From Saccharopolyspora_D taberi (GTDB lineage Bacteria; Actinomycetota; Actinomycetes; Mycobacteriales; Pseudonocardiaceae), in assembly GCF_039534165.1 (NCBI RefSeq), contig NZ_BAAAUX010000014.1:310001-374000 (forward strand): a stretch of 64,000 nt of DNA, read 5' to 3'. Below the pieces are notes generated by a model, which did no database searches, was not told where the DNA came from, and saw only the letters and a program-made list of their open reading frames with translations. Of this stretch, positions 1-7,238 are shown one piece after another. The translations under genes were made by a program, and so were the position numbers. How positions within the stretch are numbered: the stretch's first letter is position 1; each line of letters opens with the position of its first letter.

Positions 1-525
1 GACGAGCCGGACGCCACCACGACGCTCGCCGACGGGGCGGACCTGGTCATCGCCAGCGCCGACAAGCTGCTCGGCGGTCCGCAGGCCGGCCTGCTGCTCG
101 GGAGGGCCGACATCGTGCAGCGCCTGCGGCGGCACCCGCTGGCCCGCGCGCTGCGTTGCGGGAAGCTGACCCTGGCGGCGCTCGAAGCGACGTTGCGCGG
201 CCCGAGAACGCCGGTCGCAGAAGCGCTCCGCCAGGACCAGGCGACCTTGTTGCGGCGAGCCGAACGCATCGCCGCAGAGCTCACCGGCGCGGGTGTTCTC
301 GCCCGCGCCCGGCCGTCGACGGCCACTGTGGGCGGTGGCGGTGCCCCCGGGGTCGAACTGCCCAGCGCCGCGGTCGCGCTCCCGCACGGGTTCGCCGGGC
401 GGTTGCGGGCCGGGCGGCCCGCGGTGCTGGCGCGGATCGAACGCGGTGAGTGCCTGCTCGACCTCGCGGCCCTGCCCGCCGACCGCGACCGGACGCTGGT
501 CGCCGCCGTGGGAGCAGTGGCCTGA
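1..525 (+). CDS. selA: L-seryl-tRNA(Sec) selenium transferase, C-terminal part
   Basis: Pyridoxal-phosphate enzyme that turns seryl-tRNA(Sec) into selenocysteinyl-tRNA(Sec) using selenophosphate. The frame is open from the first base of the window, so the N-terminal two thirds lie upstream; 174 residues are visible. The stretch SADKLLGGPQAG (about visible residues 19-30) is the family's PLP-lysine motif, with the Schiff-base lysine at visible residue 22. The TGA stop at 523-525 overlaps the ATG of selB by one base, the usual selA-selB coupling. selD and the tRNA(Sec) gene are expected upstream but cannot be seen. Identification is firm from the motif plus the neighbour. Confidence 0.93.
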   Translation, partial: DEPDATTTLADGADLVIASADKLLGGPQAGLLLGRADIVQRLRRHPLARALRCGKLTLAALEATLRGPRTPVAEALRQDQATLLRRAERIAAELTGAGVLARARPSTATVGGGGAPGVELPSAAVALPHGFAGRLRAGRPAVLARIERGECLLDLAALPADRDRTLVAAVGAVA

Positions 526-2279
526 TGCACGTCATCGCCACCGCCGGGCACGTCGACCACGGCAAGTCGACGCTGGTCCGGGCGCTGACCGGGATGGAAC
601 CCGACCGCTGGGAGCAGGAGCGCCGACGCGGGCTGACCATCGACCTGGGCTTCGCCTGGACCACCCTCGACGACGGCTGCACCACGGCGTTCGTCGACGT
701 TCCCGGGCACCAGCGGTTCGTGCCGAACATGCTCGCCGGGATCGGCCCGGTGCCGGCGGTGCTGTTCGTCGTGGCAGCCGACGAGGGCTGGATGCCGCAG
801 TCGACCGAGCACCTCGACGCCCTCGACGCGCTCGGCGTCGGCCACGGCCTGCTCGCCATCACCCGCTGCGATCTGGCCGATCCGAGGGAAGCGGCGGCCC
901 AGGCGCGCCGGCGGCTCGCAGGCACCTCGCTCGCCGACATCCCGGCGGTGTTCGTCAGCGGCCGGACCGGGGACGGGGTCGGCGAGCTGCGGACAGCGAT
1001 CCGCGACCTCGTGCGGCGGCTTCCCGCTCCGGACCCCGATGCCGACATCCGGCTGTGGGTGGACCGCTCCTTCACCGTCCGCGGCGCGGGAACCGTCGTC
1101 ACCGCGACCCTCGCGGCGGGGACCTTGCGGACCGGCCAGCACCTCGCGGTCAGCTCGTCGGACCGGCAGGTAGCGGTGCGAGGCATCCAGGTCCTCGGCG
1201 AGAGCACCACCGAAATCGGCGCGGTCGCCCGGGTCGCGTTGAACCTGCGCGGGGTCGAGGTCGACGAGATCCGCCGCGGTGACGCCCTGCTGAGCCCGCG
1301 CCGGTGGCTGACCACCGACGTCATCGACGTCCGGCTGGTCGGCACGGCCAGCGGCGACGTCCCCCGCGAGCTGACCGCGCACATCGGATCGGCAGCGGTT
1401 CCCGCCCGCGTCCGCCCGCTCGGCGAGGACACCGCGCGGCTGGCCCTGCGCTCCGCGCTCCCCCTGCGGATCGGCGACCGCGCGCTGCTGCGCGAGCCCG
1501 GCGGGAAGCACGTGCGGGTCGGGGCGATCGTCCTCGACGTGCGCCCGCCCGCCCTCCGGCAACGGGGCGCGGGGAAGGCCCGGGCCGCCGAGCTGGCCAC
1601 GATGGACGGTCGGCCCGACGGTGCGGCGGAACTGCGGCGGCGGCGCCTGATCCGCGCCGGTGAGCTGCGGGCGATGGGCGCGGAGCCGCCCGGTGACGGC
1701 CCCTGGCTGATCGACCCGCCCCACCGGGACCGGCTCGCCCAGGAGCTCCGCGCCCTGCTCACCCGCCACCGCGAGGAACACCCGCTCGAAGACGGCATGC
1801 CCGCCGAAGCTGCGCGGCGCGCGCTCGGGCTGCCCGACCCGGCCCTGCTGCAGGCCGTGGTCACCGAGGCCGGGGTCGAGCTGCGGTCCGGCCGGGTCCG
1901 GCTCGGCGACTCCGCGCTGCCCGGGCCGGTGCGCAAAGCGGTGCGCGAGATTCGCGGTTCGCTGTCGGAAAATCCGTTCGACGCACCCACCGCCGACGAC
2001 CTGACCGCGCTCCGCCTCGGCGAGCGGGAGCTGGCCGCCGCCGAACGCGCGGGCGAACTGCTCCGGATCGGTCCAGGGCTCGTCCTGCTGCCCGGCGCCG
2101 ACGGGGAAGCGCTCGACCGCCTCCGGTCGCTGCCCGATCCGTTCACCGTCAGCCAGGCCCGGCGCGCGCTGGGCACCAGCCGCCGGGTCGCGCTCGCGCT
2201 GCTGGCGTTCCTCGCCCGCGACGGCCGGACCGCGCGGGTGGAGGGCGGAACCCACCGGGTCGTCTCGCACGGCGGCTGA
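525..2279 (+). CDS. selB: Selenocysteine-specific translation elongation factor SelB
   Basis: Cytosolic GTPase that delivers Sec-tRNA to the ribosome at UGA codons followed by a SECIS hairpin. 584 residues, close to the usual ~600. G1 is GHVDHGKST (residues 8-16), G3 is DVPGH, and the NKxD motif reads TRCD. Domains run GTPase, EF-Tu-like barrels, then C-terminal winged helices that bind the mRNA hairpin. An ATG 75 bases further upstream in frame would add a basic tail not expected here; the ATG at 525 gives the canonical MHVIATAGHVDHGK start and overlaps the selA stop. It implies that the host makes at least one selenoprotein, but none was recognised in this window. Confidence 0.95.
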   Translation: MHVIATAGHVDHGKSTLVRALTGMEPDRWEQERRRGLTIDLGFAWTTLDDGCTTAFVDVPGHQRFVPNMLAGIGPVPAVLFVVAADEGWMPQSTEHLDALDALGVGHGLLAITRCDLADPREAAAQARRRLAGTSLADIPAVFVSGRTGDGVGELRTAIRDLVRRLPAPDPDADIRLWVDRSFTVRGAGTVVTATLAAGTLRTGQHLAVSSSDRQVAVRGIQVLGESTTEIGAVARVALNLRGVEVDEIRRGDALLSPRRWLTTDVIDVRLVGTASGDVPRELTAHIGSAAVPARVRPLGEDTARLALRSALPLRIGDRALLREPGGKHVRVGAIVLDVRPPALRQRGAGKARAAELATMDGRPDGAAELRRRRLIRAGELRAMGAEPPGDGPWLIDPPHRDRLAQELRALLTRHREEHPLEDGMPAEAARRALGLPDPALLQAVVTEAGVELRSGRVRLGDSALPGPVRKAVREIRGSLSENPFDAPTADDLTALRLGERELAAAERAGELLRIGPGLVLLPGADGEALDRLRSLPDPFTVSQARRALGTSRRVALALLAFLARDGRTARVEGGTHRVVSHGG

Positions 2280-2396
2280 CCTTGTCGTTTCGGATCGCCG
2301 CTGACCGGGCAGTTCGTGGGTGCGACCGGCCGGCGCTGGTGCGATCTTGCGCCCGTGCCCGCATCGTGGAAGCCGCGACGGCAAGGGAGGCGCGCC

Positions 2397-3359
2397 ATGC
2401 CGCGAAAGATCTGGACCGGATCGATCAACTTCGGACTGGTGACCATCCCGGTCGGGCTCTACGCCGCCACCGAGGACCACTCGATCCAGTTCCACCAGTA
2501 CCAGCGCGGGACCACCGACCGGGTCCGGATGAAGCGGGTCAACGAGCGCACCGGCAAGGAGCTCGGCTACGACGACATCGTCAAGGGCCGCGAGGTGGAC
2601 GGGACGCTGGTCACCGTCGAACCGTCCGAGCTGGACGAGATCGCGCCGGTCCTGTCGCGCACGATCGACATCAGCACGTTCGTCGACATCGGCGAGATCG
2701 ACCCGGTCTACTTCCAGAAGACCTACTGGCTGGCGCCCAACAGCAAGGAGCATTTCCGCCCGTACAACCTGCTCCGGCAGGCGATGGACCAGACCCACCA
2801 GGTCGGCATCGCCACCTTCGTCATGCGCGGCCGGGAGTACCTGACCGCGGTCCGCGCCGAGGACTCGGTGCTGGCGCTGAACACGATGTTCTTCGCCGAC
2901 GAGATCCGCGATCCCGGCGAGCTGGTCGGCCAGGCGTCCTCGGCCGCCGAGCCCACCGACAAGGAGATCCAGATGGCGACCATGATCATCGAGTCGATGA
3001 GCGGGCCGTGGGAACCGGAGGAGTACGAGGACACCTACACCGCGCGGGTGGAGAAGCTCATCGCGGACAAGAGCGAGGGCCGCACCCCGGAGGTCGAGGA
3101 GGAGCCCGAGCGCCCCAGCGACGTCATCGACCTCACCGAGGCGCTGCGGCGCAGCGTCGACCAGGCGCGCGGCGCGCGGCGCGGGAAGGTGCCGAAGCAG
3201 CGGGAGCGCGAGGAGGACGTTTCCGGGATGAGCAAGGCGGAGCTGGAGAAGAAGGCGAAGGAGCTCGGGATCCGGGGGCGGTCGAAGATGAACCGGGCCG
3301 ACCTGGTCGCCGCGGTCAGCGAGCAGACCTCCGGCCGTCGCCGCCGTCCGGCGTCCTGA
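2397..3359 (+). CDS. ku: Non-homologous end-joining protein Ku
   Basis: Homodimeric DNA-end-binding protein of bacterial NHEJ; it rings double-strand ends and recruits LigD. 320 residues, starting MPRKIWTGSINFGLVTIPVGL, the hallmark N-terminus. The Ku core spans about residues 1-255, followed by an acidic then basic linker. The C-terminal ~35 residues (MSKAELEKKAKELGIRGRSK onward) look like a SAP/Rho-N type helix-extension-helix DNA-binding tail, seen in actinomycete Ku proteins. The start is set by GGGAGG at about 2385-2390, seven bases before the ATG. No ligD lies adjacent. The gene is convergent with paaE across a perfect hairpin. Confidence 0.95.
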   Translation: MPRKIWTGSINFGLVTIPVGLYAATEDHSIQFHQYQRGTTDRVRMKRVNERTGKELGYDDIVKGREVDGTLVTVEPSELDEIAPVLSRTIDISTFVDIGEIDPVYFQKTYWLAPNSKEHFRPYNLLRQAMDQTHQVGIATFVMRGREYLTAVRAEDSVLALNTMFFADEIRDPGELVGQASSAAEPTDKEIQMATMIIESMSGPWEPEEYEDTYTARVEKLIADKSEGRTPEVEEEPERPSDVIDLTEALRRSVDQARGARRGKVPKQREREEDVSGMSKAELEKKAKELGIRGRSKMNRADLVAAVSEQTSGRRRRPAS

Positions 3360-3365
3360 TCCGGC

Positions 3366-3401
3366 GCGGGGTTTTCGCGGAGCGCTCGGCGAAAACCCCG
3401 C
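3366..3401. terminator. Bidirectional hairpin terminator between ku and paaE
   Basis: Perfect inverted repeat with 13-base arms (GCGGGGTTTTCGC at 3366-3378 and its complement at 3389-3401) and a 10-base loop. It lies between the convergent stop codons of ku (3359) and paaE (3411). The internal TTTT/AAAA tracts make it plausible for both strands. Function is inferred from structure and position. Confidence 0.8.
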
Positions 3402-3410
3402 CCGCTCTCG

Positions 3411-4547
3411 CTACGCGTCGTAGTCGACGGTGATCGTGTCCGAGACCGGGAGCGACTGGCAGGTCAGCACGAACCCGTCGTCGACCTCGGACTCCTCCAG
3501 GGCGAAGTTGCGGCGCATCCGCACTTCGCCGCAGGTGACCTTCGCCCGGCAGGTTCCGCACACGCCGCCCTTGCACGCGAACGGCAGGTCGGGGCGGACC
3601 TTCTGGGCCGCGTCCAGCACCGGGGTGTCCCTTGGCAGCGCCAGCTGGGTGGCGCGGCCGTCGAGGATGACCGTGACGTCGCTGGCCGGTCCTTCCAGTT
3701 CGGGTTCCTCGTGCCGCACCGGCTCCGGCGGGGCGTCTTCGACGAAGAACAGTTCCTGGTGCACGCGGCGGGATTCGACGTCGTGGTCGTGCAGGACCTC
3801 CTGGGCGTCGGTGACCATCCCGTACGGTCCGCACAGCCACCAGTGGTCCACGTCGGCCGCGTCGACCACTGTGGACAGCAGGGCGCGGAGCTTGGCCGCG
3901 TCGAGCCTGCCGGTGAACAGCTCCGACTCGCGCGGCTCGCGGGACAGCACGTGCACCAGTTCCAGCCGGGCCGGGTAGCGGTCCTTGAGGTCGGCCAGCT
4001 CGTCGGCGAACATCACCGTGTCGCTGCGCCGGTTCCCGTACAGCAGGGTGACCGTGGCGTCGGTCTCGGCCAGCACCGAGCTCGCGATCGACAGGATCGG
4101 CGTGATGCCCGAACCGGCCGCGACCAGCACGTGCCGCTCGTGCGCGGTCAGGTCCGGGGTGAAGCTGCCGGTCGGCGCCAGCACCTCGACGGTGTCGCCG
4201 ACCGCGATCTCGTTCACCAGCCAGCCGGAGAACAGCCCGCCCGGCACGAGCCGGACACCGATCCGCAGTTCCGCCCCGCGGGCGGCGCAGATCGAGTAGT
4301 TGCGCCGGTGCTCCCGGCCGTCGATCTCGCGCCGCAGGGTCAGCGACTGCCCGGGCCGGAAGTCGAACTCCGCGGCGTGCTCGGGCGGGACGGCGAAACT
4401 GACCGCGACCGCGTCGTCGCACAGCCGCTCGACCCGGCTCACCCGCAGCGCGCGGAACGTGGTGCGGCGGCGCGCCGGGCGGCCGTTGTCCTGGGACTCG
4501 GTCACCCCGGCGGGCGGACCGGTCACGACGGGGGCAGAGCGGGCCAC
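3411..4547 (-). CDS. paaE: Phenylacetyl-CoA epoxidase reductase subunit PaaE
   Basis: Electron-transfer subunit of the PaaABCE 1,2-phenylacetyl-CoA epoxidase: takes hydride from NADPH through FAD to a plant-type [2Fe-2S] ferredoxin and on to the PaaA di-iron centre. 378 residues: FAD-binding barrel (about 25-130; RNYSICAA is the flavin motif), NAD-binding fold (about 135-265; GSGITPILSIASSVL), and C-terminal ferredoxin with CKGGVCGTCRAKV plus a fourth cysteine near TCQSL. The GTG at 4547 directly follows the paaD stop and has AAGGAG about 8 bases upstream. Last gene of the paaZABCDE operon. Confidence 0.94.
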   Translation of the reverse strand: MARSAPVVTGPPAGVTESQDNGRPARRRTTFRALRVSRVERLCDDAVAVSFAVPPEHAAEFDFRPGQSLTLRREIDGREHRRNYSICAARGAELRIGVRLVPGGLFSGWLVNEIAVGDTVEVLAPTGSFTPDLTAHERHVLVAAGSGITPILSIASSVLAETDATVTLLYGNRRSDTVMFADELADLKDRYPARLELVHVLSREPRESELFTGRLDAAKLRALLSTVVDAADVDHWWLCGPYGMVTDAQEVLHDHDVESRRVHQELFFVEDAPPEPVRHEEPELEGPASDVTVILDGRATQLALPRDTPVLDAAQKVRPDLPFACKGGVCGTCRAKVTCGEVRMRRNFALEESEVDDGFVLTCQSLPVSDTITVDYDA

Positions 4548-4548
4548 G

Positions 4549-5067
4549 TCAGATCTCCTTGATGTGCTCGAAAGGTTCGGAACACGCGCGGCAGCGGCGC
4601 AGGGCCTTGCAGGCGGTCGCGCTGAACCGCGACACCTCCTCGGTGTCGGCCGACCCGCAGCGCGGGCACGCCACCCACGCCGGCGGTGGCGACAGCGCCA
4701 GCGGCACCGGACCGGACGCCGCCTTCGGGGCGCTGCCCGGCGGGGCGATGCCGTAGTCGGCCAGCTTGCGCCTGCCCTCCTCGCTGATCCAGTCGGTGCT
4801 CCAGGCCGGGTGCAGCACGGTGCGGACCTCGACCTCGGCGAACCCGGCCGCGTGCAGCCTGCGCCGCAGGTCCGCGCGCATCTCGGCCATCGCCGGGCAG
4901 CCCGAGTAGGTCGGGGTGATCGAGACGACCACCCCGCCGTCATCGGACAGCTCGACATCGCGGAGCACCCCGAGATCGGCCAGCGTCAGCACCGGCAGCT
5001 CGGGGTCCGGCACGGTGCGGGCGACCTCCCGCGCGCGGGCCACGTCCGGCTTCGCCGTCGTCACCAT
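4549..5067 (-). CDS. paaD: Phenylacetyl-CoA epoxidase maturation protein PaaD
   Basis: MIP18/DUF59-family protein with a C-terminal zinc-binding tail, needed to assemble or repair the metal centres of the PaaABCE epoxidase. 172 residues. The N-terminal DUF59 domain includes the TYSGCPAM motif whose cysteine is thought to handle the Fe-S cargo. The C-terminus has two CxxC pairs (CPRCGSADTEE and CRAC), a rubredoxin-like knuckle. The ATG at 5067 lies inside the end of paaC (7-base overlap), showing translational coupling. Also called PaaJ in older naming. Confidence 0.92.
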   Translation of the reverse strand: MVTTAKPDVARAREVARTVPDPELPVLTLADLGVLRDVELSDDGGVVVSITPTYSGCPAMAEMRADLRRRLHAAGFAEVEVRTVLHPAWSTDWISEEGRRKLADYGIAPPGSAPKAASGPVPLALSPPPAWVACPRCGSADTEEVSRFSATACKALRRCRACSEPFEHIKEI

Positions 5068-5951
5068 GTCGCCTCCGGGTGTGCTCGGGCCAGGGACTGC
5101 ATCTCCGAGAGCAGGTAGCCCAGGTGCTCGGTGTGGATCCCGTCGCGTCCGGCCCTGCCCGCGACTCCCGCCAGCGCCGGGACTTCCGGCCGGGACAGCG
5201 TCGCGGCGCCGAGCACCTGCTCCAGCACCTCGTCGAACTCCGCCCTGGTCTCGGCCGGATCGACCCCGACACCGGCCTCGACCACGCGCCGGTCGACGTC
5301 GTGGGTGGCGAACAGCTCGGCCACGTACGGCCAGACGTCGTCGAGCCCCCGGCGCATCCGCTCGTGCGAGGTCTCGGTGCCGTCACCGAGGCGCACCACC
5401 CACCGGGCCGCGTACTCGCGGTGGTAGGTCAGCTCCTTGACGCCCTTGGCCGCGATCGCCGCCAGCACCGGATCGCGCGAGCCGGTCAGCCCGCCGAACA
5501 GCGCGAGCCGCCAGGTCGACAGGACCAGCAGCCGGGCGACGGTCTCGGCGAAGTCGCCGTGCGGCACCTCCGCCAGCCGGACGTTGCGGAACTCCCGGTC
5601 GTCCCGGAAGTAGGCCAGTTCGTCCTCGGTGCGCCCGGTGCCGTCGGCCTGCCCCGCCCTGGACAGCAGCAGGCGGGCCTGGCCGAGCAGGTCGAGCGCG
5701 ATGTTGGCCAGCGCCAGCTCCTCCTCCAGCTCCGGCGCGTGGGTGACCCACTCGGTCAGCCGATGGGAGGTGATCAGCGCGTCGTCACCGAGCGCGGTGC
5801 AGTACGCGGCCAGCGCCGCGCCGTCGACGCCGCCGGGCAGCGCGGTGTCCACACCGGACAGCGGATCGTCGAATCCGGTTCCGAACGCCCACCTGGCCTC
5901 GCCGTCCGGCTCGGCCTCGGTCAACGCCTCGTAGGCATTGTCAAACGACAT
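5061..5951 (-). CDS. paaC: Phenylacetyl-CoA epoxidase structural subunit PaaC
   Basis: Ferritin-like non-catalytic subunit that pairs with PaaA in the (AC)2 core of the epoxidase. 296 residues, all-helical. Recognisable stretches are the ALANIALDLLGQAR helix (about 79-92), ELAYFRDDREFRN (about 110-122) and KELTYHREYAARW (about 170-182), all typical of PaaC. It lacks a complete set of carboxylate-bridged iron ligands, as known for this subunit. It starts 10 bases after paaB stops and overlaps paaD. Confidence 0.94.
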   Translation of the reverse strand: MSFDNAYEALTEAEPDGEARWAFGTGFDDPLSGVDTALPGGVDGAALAAYCTALGDDALITSHRLTEWVTHAPELEEELALANIALDLLGQARLLLSRAGQADGTGRTEDELAYFRDDREFRNVRLAEVPHGDFAETVARLLVLSTWRLALFGGLTGSRDPVLAAIAAKGVKELTYHREYAARWVVRLGDGTETSHERMRRGLDDVWPYVAELFATHDVDRRVVEAGVGVDPAETRAEFDEVLEQVLGAATLSRPEVPALAGVAGRAGRDGIHTEHLGYLLSEMQSLARAHPEATW

Positions 5952-5961
5952 CAGGCCGACC

Positions 5962-6264
5962 TCACATGTGCGGAACGTTGTCTGGGATCGAGTAGAACGT
6001 CGGGTGCCGGTACACCTTGTCGCCGCTGGGCGCGAAGAACGGGTCCTTCTCGTCCGGGCTGGACGCGGTGATCGCGTCCGCCCGCACCACCCAGATGCTC
6101 ACGCCCTCGTTGCGCCGGGTGTAGAGGTTGCGGGCGTTGTGCAGCGCCATCTCCTCGTCCGCGGCGTGCAGCGACCCCACGTGCACGTGGTTGAGGCCGC
6201 GCTTGCCGCGCACGAACACCTCGAACAACGGCCACGACGACTTCGGCGCGGTTTCCTCGCTCAT
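5962..6264 (-). CDS. paaB: Phenylacetyl-CoA epoxidase subunit PaaB
   Basis: Small bridging subunit of the PaaABCE multicomponent epoxidase. 100 residues, the family's normal length, with FEVFVRGKRGLNHVHVGSLH (residues 14-33) and the WVVRADAI segment that define PaaB. The ATG overlaps the paaA stop as ATGA. A small rigid scaffold protein with no cofactor of its own. Confidence 0.94.
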   Translation of the reverse strand: MSEETAPKSSWPLFEVFVRGKRGLNHVHVGSLHAADEEMALHNARNLYTRRNEGVSIWVVRADAITASSPDEKDPFFAPSGDKVYRHPTFYSIPDNVPHM

Positions 6265-7238
6265 CGCCCCGCCTCCTGACGTGCGGCGTGCTTGGCCGCG
6301 TGGGCCACCGCCGCGTCGCGGACCCACTGCCCCTCCTCGTGCGCCCGGCGGCGGTGTTCGAGCCGCTGGGCGTTGCACGGCCCGCTGCCGCCGATCACGC
6401 GCTTGAGCTCGCTCCAGTCGGGTTCGCCGAAGTCGTAGTGCCCGCGCTCGGCGTTCCACGACAGCGCCGGGTCCGGCAGCGTCACGCCCAGCGCCTCGGC
6501 CTGCGGCACCGTCATGTCGACGAACTTCTGCCGCAGCTCGTCGTTGGTGTGCCGCTTGATCCGCCAGGCCATGGACTGCTGGGTGTTCGGCGAGTCGCCG
6601 TCGGGCGGGCCGAACATCATCAGCGACGGCCACCACCAGCGGTCGGTGGCGTCCTGCACCATACGCCGCTGGGCCTCGGTGCCGCGCATCATCGTCATCA
6701 GCAGCTCGTAGCCCTGCCGCTGGTGGAACGACTCCTCCTTGCAGATCCGCACCATCGCGCGGGCGTACGGGCCGAACGAGCTGCGGCACAGCGGCACCTG
6801 GTTGCAGATCGCCGCCCCGTCGACCAGCCAGCCGATCACGCCGATGTCGGCGAAGGTCAGCGTCGGGTAGTTGAAGATCGACGAGTACTTCTGCCTGCTG
6901 CTGATCAGCTTGCCGGTCAGGTCCGCCCGGTCGGCGCCGAGCGTCTCGGCCGCCGAGTACAGGTACAGGCCGTGCCCGGCCTCGTCCTGCACCTTGGCCA
7001 GCAGGATCGCCTTGCGCCGCAGGCTGGGCGCGCGGGTCAGCCAGTTGCCCTCCGGCTGCATGCCGATGATCTCGGAGTGCGCGTGCTGGGCGATCTGGCG
7101 GACCAGCGTCCTGCGGTAGCCCTCCGGCATCCAGTCCCGCGGCTCGATCCGCTGGTCGCGGGCGATCCGGTCGTCGAAGTGCCGCTGCAACGCCTCCTCG
7201 GCGTCGCCTGCGCGTTCAGCTGCCAGCGTCATCGTCAT
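6261..7238 (-). CDS. paaA: Phenylacetyl-CoA epoxidase catalytic subunit PaaA
   Basis: Di-iron monooxygenase subunit that epoxidises the ring of phenylacetyl-CoA at C1-C2. 325 residues. The carboxylate-bridged iron site is visible as EIIGMQPEGNW, KVQDEAGHGLYLY (ExxH) and CKEESFHQRQGYELL (ExxH). The segment NYPTLTFADIGVIGWLVDGA is diagnostic of PaaA. The ATG at 7238 overlaps the paaZ stop (ATGA). The last ~20 residues form a charged tail common in actinomycete versions. Confidence 0.96.
   Translation of the reverse strand: MTMTLAAERAGDAEEALQRHFDDRIARDQRIEPRDWMPEGYRRTLVRQIAQHAHSEIIGMQPEGNWLTRAPSLRRKAILLAKVQDEAGHGLYLYSAAETLGADRADLTGKLISSRQKYSSIFNYPTLTFADIGVIGWLVDGAAICNQVPLCRSSFGPYARAMVRICKEESFHQRQGYELLMTMMRGTEAQRRMVQDATDRWWWPSLMMFGPPDGDSPNTQQSMAWRIKRHTNDELRQKFVDMTVPQAEALGVTLPDPALSWNAERGHYDFGEPDWSELKRVIGGSGPCNAQRLEHRRRAHEEGQWVRDAAVAHAAKHAARQEAGR

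Noticed and set aside
523..527. TGA at the selA/selB junction as a selenocysteine codon
   Set aside because: It is the normal selA stop overlapping the selB ATG; reading through would not extend selA into any conserved sequence.
281..2446. A 721-residue minus-strand frame opposite selA-selB
   Set aside because: Ser/Arg/Pro-rich antisense frame without motifs; selB on the plus strand is unequivocal.
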